DNA of 64,000 nt from Ypsolopha sequella (Eukaryota > Arthropoda > Insecta > Lepidoptera > Ypsolophidae): positions 7,486,201 through 7,550,200 of the forward strand of contig OW204001.1 of assembly GCA_934047225.1 (NCBI GenBank). The letters run 5' to 3'. Below, in pieces: positions 31,110 through 41,959 of this stretch. The stretch's first letter is position 1. Every line of letters starts with the position of its first letter. Below the pieces are notes generated by a model that was not told the origin of the DNA, did not search any database, and saw only the letters and a list, made by a program, of their open reading frames with translations. The position numbers were made by a program, and so were the translations under genes.

Positions 31110-31976
31110 TCAACATATATATAATAAAAGAGTAAAACCCGGTCTATTGAAGAAAAGTAATAAAGATAAAAAGGGGGTGACTAAAGAAGAGTAATATAAC
31201 ACAAATCAGCGATTTTTTAGAATTATTTTTGTCTGTCTGTTTGTTTGTTCGCGCACATCTCCGAAACCACTGAATGGATTTGGATGCGGATTTTTTTTAT
31301 TATCATCGTAGTGACCCTGTTCAACATATGGGCTGTAAGGGGTGTTAATGAAATAATGCCCAAACCGAAAACGGGGCAGAGATGAATAATTGCGGGTGGA
31401 CCCGCGGGCAAAAGGCTATACAATATTAACATGTCTGTCCGTCCGTTCTAAGGCTAATTGTATAACATGGTGACCAGGATCTGATGATGGAACTGGAAGG
31501 TGGATATGGGATCTTCTTAACGGAAACAGCAGAAACTTGGAGTTTGGGCTTATTTTATTGGTCTTGATTAAGTAAAACATGGGACTTAGGGTCTGATGAT
31601 GGTACTGCAACGTCTGCAAGGTAGATAAGGGATCACATTAAAAACTTACACTAATTATTCTTTATTACCTATTGAATTTTAAAAGTATAAACTAACTGGG
31701 CATATACTTACTATAATAATACTTTACACACTAACATCTGAATTCATTCGTTCAGTAAGTGATTGTGCGACTTTGGTGTATAAAGTTCTTCGCAGCGTCC
31801 GAAAGCCGGGAGTATCTAGCGAGCCTCTTCTTTTTCGGCCTCTCTAGCTTTGTTTGGGATATTGTCAGTTTGTATATTTAATTGAAAGGGAGTGAGAGCG
31901 ATTATGTTTGTTTCTAAAAAAAAAATTTCATTTATATCCTATAGGCCACGCGGGCGAAGCCGCGGGCAGAAGCTAG
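31110..31976 (+). mobile_element. Helitron-like element, non-autonomous (Lep1-type)
   Basis: The 3' end reads ACGCGGGCGAAGCCGCGGGC with AGAAGCTAG|T: a GC hairpin about 10 bp before CTAG, followed by T, as Helitrons require. The 5' end is set at TCAACATATATATAATAAAAG after an A, giving insertion between A and T. CTCCGAAACCACTGAATGGA inside is usual in lepidopteran Helitrons. No Rep/helicase coding. The exact 5' base is inferred. Confidence 0.75.
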
Positions 31977-32015
31977 TCTTATATAATTGAATAAAAAATA
32001 CAATAATAAAAATAT

Positions 32016-32269
32016 GTGTCCTGCCCCCCTATTCTGTATCTTTAGTTGCCAACTGTACTAGGTGCCTATCATCAAAAACATAGATAAAAACTGAAATTTC
32101 AAAATTGCCTTTAGTGGGTATTGAACTATTAACGAACTGTGTCGTCACTTCAAGTGCGAACATATCCTTGGGAAATCGGAATTCGATGGTATATCTCTGT
32201 TTTTGATGATAGGCACCCCGTACAGAAGGCAACTAGAGATACATAATAGGCCCGCTGGTTACCTTCAAA
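32016..32269. mobile_element. MITE M, stand-alone copy
   Basis: CTGCCCCCCTATTCTGTATC at the left, ACATAATAGGCCCGCTGG at the right; interior matches M in family A (CACTTCAAGTGCGAACATAT in the reverse sense). Inserted in the hAT shell, not in a family-A element, proving that M moves alone. Confidence 0.85.
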
Positions 32270-32789
32270 TCCTGGTTATCAAATTTTGGAGATGGCAACC
32301 CTAAAATAGCGTGCCTACGCCTACGTTTAGTGTTTAGTGCAATATTAATCTTACGGAAACAGTTAGCCGTTAATTTGTAATAATTTCTAGATAAACACTA
32401 ACAGTGCAATGTTTCTTTCCTATGTTATTACTTAGAGTAAAATTACATGGTTTATGAGCCTGTCACTGTCATTTCGTAAAATGAAAGTCTTTGTGCTTCT
32501 AAAGTTACGTATCTAGATGCAATTTGTATTTAATTTATATTACCTACAACTCAAACATTAAAAGCTTTTGCACATGACACCGCCCGTTCTAAATGAAATC
32601 TTTGTGGCTGATTTTCTAGGATTTTTTTACTAAAAATTAACTGCTACTGCTGTTACTGCTCTGCTTCTTTTATCGTATTTATAAAGATGTGTGCAAAGTT
32701 TCATTGACATCACGCCATCAGGACGTCACAAACACCTAAAGCAGCTGAGTGGGATGGCCCGCCTAAACCTAAAAGCATGACAAAAAAGA

Positions 32790-33179
32790 GATTAAGTTTT
32801 AGCGGCCCTGTTACCCCATATGGGACGGATTCGTGGAAAAGTAGCAAAAAGTCGGTTTTTTATTAATATAAAATGTACTAAAGTTGCTATCAAAATTTCG
32901 TTTAACCAGGTCCTAGATACTGTTAAAACCCATCTAATGAAATATAATTGCAGTCCATATGTCATTCCAAATTGTCAAACCAGGAGAATTGGTGTCGAAA
33001 AAGACCTTATTTCATTAAATATTTGTATCGAGCCGAATTTCTCCAATCACGTTTCTGTTTAACAGATCCTTAGAAAAAAATTCCAAAAATAATATGCTAT
33101 TTTATCAAAATAATACATTATTTACTGAAGTAAATATACAAGTTCTAAAAGTGTCTATTTTTTTCCGTAGCGCCTTAAG
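32790..33179 (+). mobile_element. TTAA element, family A, copy without MITE M
   Basis: Starts TTAAGTTTTAGCG (a short deletion removed the GGCGATATGTAAAA part) and ends TAGCGCCTTAA. At the M site it reads AACCAGGTCCTAG without interruption. Part of the A-D core is deleted (CCCATATGGGACGG). Confidence 0.85.
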
Positions 33180-33589
33180 TACATAAACAAGTTCATTAAA
33201 TATCCCCTCCCTCTTTTATTTCTGCAATCATTGTTCAAACGCTATGTCTGTAAATATTTTTTCCTTTAATTGACCCACTTTTTATTACTGTCTTGAAAAG
33301 ACAGAAACAAGAATCCACGGGAGTCCTTCAGCTGCGAATGATATCGCCCATGTCGGAGACAAGATGAAATTAAAACAACATGTTTTTGAATATGTAGTAA
33401 GAAAACAATTATCGTCTAGCTACAAGTGTTTGTGGGATCAAAAATGCTTCAAGATGTGGGTTTATTCATTCGTAAAGTGACCGAACTTACCTCAGCATAA
33501 AGTTAGGTTTGGTCTTGTTTTGTACATTTTGAGACAACCCTTAACGCTTTTGGAAATATTTATAATCAATCATCGGGTAACCCAAATCC

Positions 33590-33800
33590 AAATTCAAAAA
33601 TTCAAAATCAAAATTAGAGTTCGAACTGCGGTCATGCAGATCGTTTTCGAATGACCGGTGGCCGACCGACGTCGCGCCGCCCGCCGGCGGTGGTAACAAC
33701 CCGAGGCGGAAGTGGTTGGAGATTACTCTGCGCATGCGTCCGTGAAGGTCAACGATAAACGCTTCCACCACGTGCGATCGCACGGGATGCCACAAAAATA
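33590..33800 (-). other. CpG-rich patch with an NRF-1-like site and a minus-strand frame
   Basis: GC-rich and CpG-rich, unlike its surroundings, with CTGCGCATGCGT at about 33730-33741, close to the NRF-1 consensus TGCGCATGCGCA. A minus-strand frame of 84 codons (33541-33795) crosses it; its C-terminal third is low complexity (repeated N-F-D-F-E-F) and I recognise no family. Could be a promoter or first exon, or a repeat fragment; the sequence does not decide. Confidence 0.35.
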
Positions 33801-35530
33801 ACGTTCGATATTCAAATTTTTTTTAATGAACTTTTTGCGTGTCTGAAACGAAAGACAATCGATGTTGGTTTCCAAAAGGAGGATCAGAACAGAAGAAGTG
33901 TGCGTTGTGTTCCGAAAATGTGATAAATATGCCTTTTTTCATGACACCGTAAGTAAGCAGGACCAAAAACAAAAAATATAAAATAAAAAAAAATGATTTC
34001 CGTCAAACATGTCGATTAGGCCCCTTTTCGAATCACCTCTTCAATTCCCATAGCTTAAAATGATTTTTCTAAATGGTTTTTTCATTAAATTTACGCCATT
34101 TTAGGACATAGTTGTCATTATTATGGTAAATAAATGAACCATTACTTTTTATGATTTTTTAAAGTTTTGTTACATTTGACGTCACCTGAGAATTTAAGGC
34201 ATTATACTGATTGTGATGTGTGATTGCTTATAAAAAAAACAGTGGTCTGTATCTGTCTGTCAACTCATCTGTCAGCCATCTGTCAAATAAGTCGGAAACA
34301 AATTATTATAAATTTATCTTAATAGCAAAGGACACATTTCTAAACAGCCATTTCTCGAGTGACGTCACACGAAGATAAATGAAAGTTGCAGGTTTTTCGT
34401 AAAAATATTCATCTACTTGAGGTTTTTAGACCACAAGTACTAAAATACGGCTTATTAAACCTAAATCTCGAAATGGCTTTAACATAATTTAATCTAAGCG
34501 CATTGTTACAGTTTCAACGATTACGTTTATTTAGTTTAAGGCCCTGCCATTCCAAAATGAGCATTTTGTTTAATTAATATTGTCAGTTCAATATTTCATT
34601 CAAATACAAGTTAAATATATGTTACAATAGAGGATATACTCTAAACACAAGTTGATCTAAAAATGTAATTGACTTAACTTCACTCGATAGAAAAAAATCA
34701 CAAAGTAAGCTCCTCAAATTGCGAATAAATGTGTTTATAGCAAAGGTGTTCAACGGAGAGAATTAAAACTTTTCCTGAATTTTCTAAACAGATAACTAAA
34801 GACACTTATAGACCCATTTTTATTTATTTCTAAATATTTTTTCAGAAATTCCAGAAAAACCTCGCAAATTCACGGATTATGCGTGCTCGCAGCGCACGAA
34901 GCGAGCGTTCTAATGTAGACTTTCTGACAATATCATTGAGTTCAAAATTACTTAATACGATTATGGTGTTGGATGCGTAGGGCCTTAATAAAAGACGGCT
35001 TAGTTTAGAACCAAGTACAGACATGTTGCACAACACAGCCCAGGTTAAACATAAAATGCGGGCATCATATCAGTGCTGCTATCACGACTTTCACTGCAAA
35101 ACTGACTTGTGCAATATAGAGTCATGTCGCAAATATTGTTCAGATGCAGTGTTCTGATATCGGTATAGTAGACGGTACGAAAGGAGATGAAACTTTTGAT
35201 AAATAAAACCCATTACAATTCTCACAGGATCCGACTAGTAAAGGCTTTTGGTATTACATGTATTTAACTACTCCTATACTGCAATAAGGTAAGTTTTATG
35301 AGTACCTTAAGATGGTTTTAGATGGTTTAGATGGTTATAACACCGCGATTCTGCGCTGCGATTGACCGAACTTATTATAATACCGTTAAAGAACGAATCA
35401 CAAGCAATGCCACGCCCTCTACTCGTTCTCGCTTCTGATTGGTCTCAGACATCACGACAGTATCATGACGGTTGTTCTTGTGTTCTTTTTCTCATTTTTC
35501 GTGAAATTGTTTTTGATGGTCGTAGATAAA
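33801..35530. other. Long stretch without recognised feature
   Basis: About 1.7 kb of AT-rich DNA with no long frame, no repeat partner in the window and no clear hairpin. One of the best candidates here for non-repeat host sequence. Confidence 0.4.
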
Positions 35531-35538
35531 GTATTGTG

Positions 35539-35651
35539 TGCAACTGCACATAATAAGACATTAAATTGGGACACTCGTGCAAAGCCATTACGAAACTCAC
35601 TTTGTTCGTTTGTACTCCTGTCCCAATGTTTCATATTATGTTGCAGTTGCA
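35539..35651. mobile_element. Hairpin element (TGCAACTGCA arms)
   Basis: TGCAACTGCACATAATAAGA with ATTGGGACA at the left and TGTCCCAATGTTTCATATTA with TTGCAGTTGCA at the right, arms of about 35 bp. The frames on both strands here are shadows of this symmetry. Confidence 0.75.
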
Positions 35652-36192
35652 TAAAATAGTAATATCTGTCCGTTTATTGCTCAAAGACCAATGATATTGA
35701 GACATTTTTAAATATTTACAAGTTTTCGCTTCTATCTCCACGAATGGCCAGAGTTCCAATTTAATTATGTCTAAAGTGTATTTTTTTACAATCTATAAGT
35801 ACATAAAATATTTACACACAGTAGTTTAACTAATCAGTTCAGTCGAGCTCCTTTTGGAAAACAATACTCTTAAAGTAACAAAATAATTATGCATAAAAAT
35901 AGAAATACATGCATTTATCGCTTGGTATTTGCATAGAATAATTGTTCTAAATAAAAACTACAACCATTTCTTTATACATACATAAGTGTATGTAGTGGAA
36001 ATAGCCTAAGAACTAATACTACAACAAGTGATAACTCCTGCTTCCAACATTAAACCTCAAGTATCGGAAGTGTTGTGAAAGTGTGCCGGCGCTAATGAGC
36101 CAACTCAACACTGCTTAGCCGCTCCAGTGTGGAGTGGACCCTAGCGTACTGGTGTACTAACGGTCTCATGAGAGTTGAGGAATGGTCTCGAA

Positions 36193-36587
36193 GCGAAAAA
36201 AATACGGGTGTTTCTTTTCTGTGTATTTCATGAAATGCACGGAAAATTATAATAAATTTCTGGTATATGTATTTTGACTATATAATCTAGGGTTTTGAAA
36301 TTGGAAAACTGTTTGGATAAATTTTTCTCGATAGAAATAATTGTTGAAGTGAGGTCTTCAAACACACTTTTTCTCCTCGTTTGACGAATAGTAACCATAT
36401 ACAGAACTCAAACATATTTTATTAGGCGGGTTTCAACAATATCTAGAGATCTGATATTTGAAATTTTGCTAGCTATTTTAGTTTTTTTAATAAAAATATA
36501 AAACCAACTTTTTTCCCTTTTTCCCTGAATCCGCGATTTTTCGCTTGGAGTGACAGTGACAAAAATAAAATTCGCATAGCCTCTTAA
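36193..36587 (+). mobile_element. TTAA element, family B, copy 2
   Basis: Starts GCGAAAAAAATACGGGTGTT and ends TTCGCATAGCCTCTTAA. Part of the A-D core has been lost (GAATCCGCGATTTTTCGC lacks the CCCTCTCGCACTG part). The left TTAA is not preserved. Confidence 0.8.
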
Positions 36588-36604
36588 ACAATAATGATTA
36601 AGGG

Positions 36605-37305
36605 TTAAGGCGCCACGGAAAAAAAAAGACACTTTTAGAACTTGCATATCTACTTCAGTCAGTAATGTATTTTTTTGATAAAATAATATATTATTTTTGG
36701 AATCTTTTTCTAGGGATCTGTTAAACAGAAACGCGGTTGGAGAAATTCGGCTCGATACAAATATTTATTGAAATGAGGTCTTTTTCAACACTAAATTGAC
36801 AATTTGGAATGACATATGGACTGCGATTACATTTTATTAGATGTATTTTAAGGCGATATGTAAAAGTTTTAGCGTCCCTTTTACTCCATATGCGAAAAAA
36901 TCCTTAGTGCGAGAGGGACGGTTTCGAGGAAAAGTAGTAAAAAGTCGGTTTTTTATTAATATAAAATATACTAAAGTTGCTATCAAAATTTCGTTTAACC
37001 AGGTCCTAGATACTGTTAAAACCCATCTAATAAAATATAATTGCAGTCCATATGTCACTCCAAATTGTCAAACCAGGAGAATTGGTGTCGAAAAAGACCT
37101 TATTTCATTAAATATTTGTATCGAGCCGAATTTCTACAATCGCGTTTCTGTTTAACAGATCCTTAGAAAAAAATTCCAAAAATAATATGCTATTTTATCA
37201 AAATAATACATTATTTACTGAAGTAAATATGCACGTTCTAAAAGTGTCGATATTTTTCCGTAGCGCCTTAACAGTATCTATGACTTGGTTAAACGAAATT
37301 TGCAT
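36605..37305 (-). mobile_element. TTAA element, family A copy split by another A copy
   Basis: Left part 36605-36851 starts TTAAGGCGCCACGG in minus orientation and stops at the internal TTAA after TTTATTAGATG. The right part resumes at 37268 with TTAACAGTATCTATGACTTG and GGTTAAACGAAATTTGCATA, exactly the sequence that should follow. It then runs directly into family-D sequence, so its far end is lost in an A/D chimaera. No MITE M. Confidence 0.85.
36848..37271 (+). mobile_element. TTAA element, family A without M, inserted in another A
   Basis: TTAAGGCGATATGTAAAAG to TTCCGTAGCGCCTTAA, uninterrupted, 424 bp. It sits at a TTAA of the surrounding A copy, with TTAA on both sides. At the M site it reads AACCAGGTCCTAG. 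The clearest direct demonstration in the window that family A targets TTAA. Confidence 0.95.
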
Positions 37306-37690
37306 ACTACTCTGTTACTCCCTGCGGAAAGACCCGCAGTGTGAGAAGGACGGATTCTGGAAAAACGTCGAAATGACAAATTTTTTCACAAATTTTATTA
37401 TTTAAGAAAAAAAGCAAAGGCACTATGAAATATCTGTCTTGTTAAGAGTTTAAAAAAAAGTATACAGAACGGGTTTTTGCGCTAATAAACTTAAACCTCG
37501 ACATGAAAACTTTTTTAGAGCCATCTTTGGTATTTTATTTTTCAATATTGGAATGACTTCTGAGGATTCTGTTTCGATATGAGTGTGTATTATATTCCCG
37601 GTAAAAATACAGTTTTTTTTTTTTTTTTTGTAGTATTGCTAGATTCTTTACATCAGGAAGAATAAATTATGGTTTTGCGGAAACTATCCT
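37306..37690 (+). mobile_element. TTAA element, family D, copy 2 lacking its left end
   Basis: Matches 14900-15308: CTGTTACTCC, GCAGTGTGAGAAGGACGGAT, TTTTTTAGAGCCATCTTTGG, ATATTGGAATGACTTCTGAG and the end GCGGAAACTATCCTCTG. The first 30 bp of D are replaced by family-A sequence at a shared GCATACTAC-like point. The poly-T at 37613-37630 is expanded. Confidence 0.85.
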
Positions 37691-37709
37691 CTGTTTTGGA
37701 GATAATGAA

Positions 37710-37865
37710 GCCGATTATTAAGGCTTTAATTTTAGTTTTAGTGCTGTCAAAACAAAATTTTCATCATTGCAAAATAGTTCATAAGTGTTACAGAAGCTAA
37801 ATGACTTTGGAAAAATTTAAGTTTCGCCAACACTAAAACTAAAATTAATACCCTTCCGAATCGGC
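37710..37865. mobile_element. Hairpin MITE (GCCGATT ends)
   Basis: GCCGATTATTAAGG with CTTTAATTTTAGTTTTAGTG at the left; CACTAAAACTAAAATTAATA and CCGAATCGGC at the right. Arms about 35-40 bp. Single copy here. Confidence 0.75.
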
Positions 37866-38150
37866 TATTAATTTACTACCGCTGAGCAATTTATTTTTAG
37901 CACAACTAAAAAGTAATCGAATGCCAATCGACTATTGGGCCCACAGTACCATAGCAGAACTGACCATGACCATGAGTGAAAGGTGCAAGTGAATAACCAC
38001 AGGTCGTAACGGATAACCATTCAAACGATACAAACAAACCGACAAACACTCGCGTCACTCAATGATCTAGTTCACTTGGGTTCCGTCATAAATCAAAACA
38101 CTGCAAGCTTTTAGTGTGTATCTCTGTCTTCATTATATCTCAAAAACGGC

Positions 38151-38815
38151 TATACAGGGTGCTCTGAAATTCGACCCATTCCTTGAAAGGGTTTATACTA
38201 GAGATCATTTCCAACAAATAATGCCTATCTATAATCTATAGGTGGTAGAGATGATGCCGGACTCGACTGTGGAGGCACCACCATCTTACTTGGAGACCCT
38301 CTCGAAGTTATTCGGGGGAGAGTAAGAGGACAGCTCACAGGCAAACAACCAGGAGGCCCACCATGCCTGGGACCGATGAATGGCGGTATATCCATCCCTA
38401 ATAGCCGAGCCTTATATGGAACAGACTGGTGACGGGCAGCGGCATCACTGGAGCGAGGGTTCCCGCACCGCGCTCAGCAACCCGCCTGCCCAGCGTGTGT
38501 GAGTATGGGCAATTCTTCCAGGATGACCGCCGGGAGTGGCAAAGTCCTGGAAAGGCTTATGTCCAGCAGTGGACGAACTAGGCTGATGGAAGGATGTTGG
38601 GTGGATGGATGATGCCTATCAACTAGGGGTCGAAAATGATAAATCTTTTTCAAGTAAAACACGTTGATATTTCAAAAATACTACATAAAAATGGTTTTCT
38701 TTCCACTTAAGACATTTTACTTCTGAGATTATGGGAATTCTGAGCATGTGTATTTTTTATAAATGATTTATTTATTAATCAGAAAAATAACAAATAAGTG
38801 CCGAGAGAGGAATCA
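38151..38815. mobile_element. Mariner-like element related to 20851, interrupted by retroposon S
   Basis: TATACAGGGTGCTCTGAAATTCGACC starts the left end (38151-38176), then TACTAGAGATCATTTCCAAC as at 20890. After the retroposon (38230-38611) the sequence resumes AACTAGGGGTCGAAAATGA, then follows the other arm (TTCTTTCCACTTAAGAC, GGGAATTC) in a different order from 20851, ending in TGCCGAGAGAGGAAT. The right terminal CCTGTATA is not found; a tRNA-like block follows. Confidence 0.65.
38230..38611 (+). mobile_element. Retroposon S, full-length copy
   Basis: GGTGGTAGAGATGATGCCGG near the start (38241) and GTCCAGCAGTGGACGAACTA near the end, then GGATGG-type repeats. ATGCCTATC is duplicated at 38221-38229 and 38612-38620. 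The same 5' start GGTGGTAGAG in three copies (38241, 44306, 60669) argues for a true SINE-like unit rather than random LINE truncation. TGGTAGAGCTG there resembles a pol III A box and GGCTCGACTG weakly a B box. Confidence 0.85.
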
Positions 38816-38816
38816 T

Positions 38817-38885
38817 AGGAATTGAACCCGCGTTCTCCAGATTATTAGTTGATTTCTCGAACCACTAGACCATAGAGGCGGTTAA
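38817..38885 (-). ncRNA. tRNA-like sequence (SINE head)
   Basis: On the minus strand: ATGGTCTAGTGGTTCGAGAA, a good pol III A box, then 30 bases on GCGGGTTCAATTCC, a good B box. The spacing suits a tRNA-derived promoter. The arms that would close a cloverleaf do not pair well, so it is not a functional tRNA. It lies at the end of a mariner-like remnant and is probably a tRNA-derived SINE head of the kind common in moths. Confidence 0.6.
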
Positions 38886-39273
38886 TCATTTGGGGTCTAA
38901 ATTCAGCTAACCAGCGGAACCCGTTTTTTGTGTTCAATGCACGCTTGACACCTATTTTTCTGTAGTTGTGATTATTACCACAATCAAACATAACAGAGTA
39001 GATTCTAGTACTCATGGTTCCTTACGATAATGAATTGGTTTATGAAAGTTCTGTCTTCGTTACAAATGATTCCGTATTGTTTATTAAAATTTGCACGTCG
39101 ATAATGAGGTCTTCAAGTTGGGTTTTAATTATATCATTCTGGTCTGCTATTTGTTATTAACTTATTTGATACTTTCACAATTCATTTCATTGTAGCGAAA
39201 GCTTGTACATATTTTGTTATTACAGAAAGTTTACAAGAGTAGGAAGCTATTTTCCCTTTCTTCTGTACATACT

Positions 39274-39778
39274 GTTAAGCCTGTACCTGAGCCTAGAGCA
39301 TGACCAACTCCAGGTTATCTCGGATTCGTTTGAAGAAATTCGGACTCTCCTTGTATTGAAAAAAATACATTTGATTTATTAATCTTTTCTCTAGGGATCT
39401 TACGTATAAACAATGTACTAAGATTTATACGTTTGTCAAAAAAAAAAAAGTTTTGCACCCTCTTTTTTTTTGGTTTTCAAACGTTCGCTTCAAGAACGCG
39501 GTTAAGACATTAACTTGATTTTTTTTTTCTTAAATAGGTAATAGAAATATGAAGGTATATCACCTAAATTCAATATTTTTTTCCTTACAAAATATTTCAG
39601 TATTAGCTAAAAACATACCAATTTGTTGTTTCGCTGCGTAGTCACTAGTATTACGCGTCCAAGAAAAAGAGGCCAAAGAGCCAACATTAGGTATAACCGC
39701 CTCTATGAAATATTGCCATTAGACTTATTGTGCTAGACGGGTAATAAAAAAAGTTGCTAGGGTATGCCATCCTCTTAA
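39274..39778 (-). mobile_element. TTAA element, family E, copy 2
   Basis: Minus-strand start TTAAGAGGATGGCATACCCT at 39778; TTAA again at 39274. Same internal order as 27753-28245. Its outer 240 bp are duplicated in tandem downstream. Confidence 0.8.
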
Positions 39779-40040
39779 GATGAAGTTATAGGTAATAGAA
39801 ATATGAAGGTATATCACCTAAATTCAATATTTTTTTCCTTACAAAATATTTCAGTATTAGCTAAAAACATACCAATTTGTTGTTTCGCTGCGTAGTCACT
39901 AGTATTACGCATCCAAGAAAAAGAGGCCAAAGAGCCAACATTAGGTATAACCGCCTCTATGAAATATTGCCATTAGATTTATTGTGCTAGACGGGTAATA
40001 AAAAAAGTTGCTAGGGTATGCCATCCTCTCAAGATGAAGT
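39537..40040. repeat. 254-bp tandem duplication of part of family E
   Basis: Two copies starting GGTAATAGAAATATGAAGGT at 39537 and 39791. I see three differences (CGCGTCC/CGCATCC, GACTTATT/GATTTATT, CTCTTAAG/CTCTCAAG), so the duplication is young. The second copy has lost the TTAA (TCAA). Confidence 0.9.
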
Positions 40041-40275
40041 TGCGAAAGCCGGAAACGGTAAGTACTCGTCCTTACAAACAACTTTTATTATGGAGCGAAC
40101 CCTCAAATCGCCAATATAAAATCAACTGTTCCATAAAAAAGTTACATAGCTACCCGACCAAAATACATACATGAGACACCTGTTTTTTTTCTCGATGAAT
40201 CGTTTTTTTTTTCACGAAAAGTACTTAAATCGTATAGACGAGTACTATCGCCAGTTTCCGGCTTCCGCGGCTAGC
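40030..40275. mobile_element. Inverted-repeat element (AAGATGAAGTTGCG ends)
   Basis: AAGTTGCGAAAGCCGGAAAC and GTAAGTACTCGTCC are mirrored by GACGAGTACTATCGCCAG and TTTCCGGCTTCCGCGGC. Fragments of the family lie at 20072 and 24557. Confidence 0.7.
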
Positions 40276-40417
40276 TATGGGAATTGACAACAGATTCTTC
40301 TACTTTTACATGATCAGTACCTAAAATATTGTAACAGGGTATTTTTGGTTGTTCACGTTTAATTTATTCGGTCAAACTGTTCTTTTTTATAATATTTGCA
40401 TATTGTGCTTTTACAAG

Positions 40418-40720
40418 AAAACATCTTGTAAATAAAACAAATTCTTGGTAACTGTTCCACTTTTATATGTATATTACACTAGCGACTGGTTTCGTTATAA
40501 TAACATCGTCAGGCTTTTAGATATCTCTACGAATCATGAGATGGAATATTGTCTTTGTTTACATTTGTAAACATTTGTAAACAAAGACAATATTCCATCT
40601 CATGATTCGTAGCCAAATCTAAAAGCCTGTCGATGTTATTATAACGAAACCGGTCACTAGTGTAATATACATATAAAAGTGGAACAGTTACCAAGAATTT
40701 GTTTTATTTACAAGATGTTT
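40418..40720. mobile_element. 303-bp near-perfect palindrome
   Basis: Arms of about 140 bp meet at GTTTACATTTGTAAACATTTGTAAAC (40557-40582). Left AAACATCTTGTAAATAAAAC, right GTTTTATTTACAAGATGTTT; only a few mismatches (ACTAGCGACT against AGTCACTAGT-type positions). Its transcript would be an almost perfect hairpin. No target duplication found. Confidence 0.9.
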
Positions 40721-40864
40721 CAAATTTTCCATCAAGAACCAACAACGACAAGTATCCATTTTTTACAAGAAAATCTTGCAAAAAGCTGTTGTCTTATGGG
40801 TGTCTTTCAATAACTAGTGTAAATTTGTAACGCCGTACTGCCGTTTTTATTTATGTATGTATTT

Positions 40865-41275
40865 AGGGTTTATTAGTAGTTTATGCTACTAGGGCGAAAA
40901 GGAATAAATTACGAGGACGATTTAAAACACGAGCGTAGCGAGTGTTTTAAACGTAGCCGAGTAATTTATTGCTTTTACGCCCGTGTATCATACTACATTT
41001 TTCAATGCATAGTGTGAGGAAATGAAAACAAATATAATCTTGTGAACTTTAAATTATAATTGGCTCAAAAGGACTGTATCCATAGCCGTTAAACGGTGTA
41101 AAAAAAGTATAACGTCTATGGTACACAGGAAAGGCTGCAGGTTAGCCAACCATTGTAAATAAATAAAAAAAAATAATAATAATAAAGCCCTAGGGCAAAA
41201 TAATCGACTTTTTGTTCGGTTTTGAAGCATAAAAAGTGGGCCTTTACGAGCACATGCATTGAAAAAAATATTAGG
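40865..41275. mobile_element. Composite foldback, second copy (inverted)
   Basis: Reverse complement of 26384-26780: the CGAGCGTAGCGAGTGTTTTA hairpin, then TTTTTCAATGCAT to ATGCATTGAAAAA. Here it is not inside retroposon L, so the composite is an independent mobile unit. Confidence 0.75.
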
Positions 41276-41502
41276 GTTACTGACATTGTATCAATATAGA
41301 AGAGTACTGGACTCCCGCAACAATGGCGTATGTAATTTTGCCGAAATATAACTGTATTTTTTGTCTAGGGCTTTTCTATACTTAATCCTTATATGGAAGT
41401 GTGTTGGTAAATAGGTATACACACACTTCCATATACCTATTTGCCTATTAGGGTTGCCAGGTGTCCCGTATTTCCCTGGACGTCCCGTATTTCAGGTATA
41501 GT

Positions 41503-41932
41503 TTAAGGTGATATATCGTCCGTGCAAAGGTCCCCGTTACTCCAAGTGGAAAGACACGCAGTGCGAGAGGGACGGAATCGGGGAAAATTGACAAAAAGTT
41601 AGTTTTAAATTTATACAAAATTAACTAAAATAGCTATGGAAATTTCCATAACCAGTAATTTAGGTATTGTTAAAACCCATCTAAATAAATATTTTTGAAG
41701 TCTGTATGCTATCTCGATTTGTCAGAATATCAAAAAAAGTGTTAGTTTAGACCTCATTTCATTAATTATTTCTATCGAGTGAAATTTTTCCAATCGCGTT
41801 TCTCATAGTCCAGAATCTAGAAAAAGGTCCCAAAATTGTTATACTAATTTATTTAACTTAGAACTTGGTTTGAACAGCAGATAAATAACTTCAAAAAGTG
41901 TCAATTTTGACGATATACCCCCTTGGTCCCGC
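41503..41932 (+). mobile_element. TTAA element, family C
   Basis: TTAAGGTGATATATCGTC at the left; the right end GACGATATACCCCCTTGG is its decayed complement. The A-D core is at about 41534-41577 (GTTACTCCA, 16 nt, GTGCGAGAGGGACGGA). The second conserved block (AGACCTCATTTCATTAATTA, TTTCTATCGAG) lies at about 41747-41800. Single copy here, inserted in hAT sequence. Confidence 0.8.
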
Positions 41933-41959
41933 CCCGCCGGGACAGACGGGAAGAAAATA

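Larger units (their letters stand above)
30943..32303. mobile_element. hAT element shell with perfect 8-bp target duplication
   Basis: Ends TAGGGTTGCCA and TGGCAACCCTA. AAATAGCG is duplicated at 30935-30942 and 32304-32311. Most of its interior is two later insertions: a Helitron-like element (31110-31976) and MITE M (32016-32269). What remains of hAT sequence shows no transposase motif. Confidence 0.9.

Noticed and set aside
35465..35659. Frames on both strands over the same interval
   Set aside because: Caused by the inverted repeat at 35539-35651; hydrophobic peptide is from T-rich sequence.
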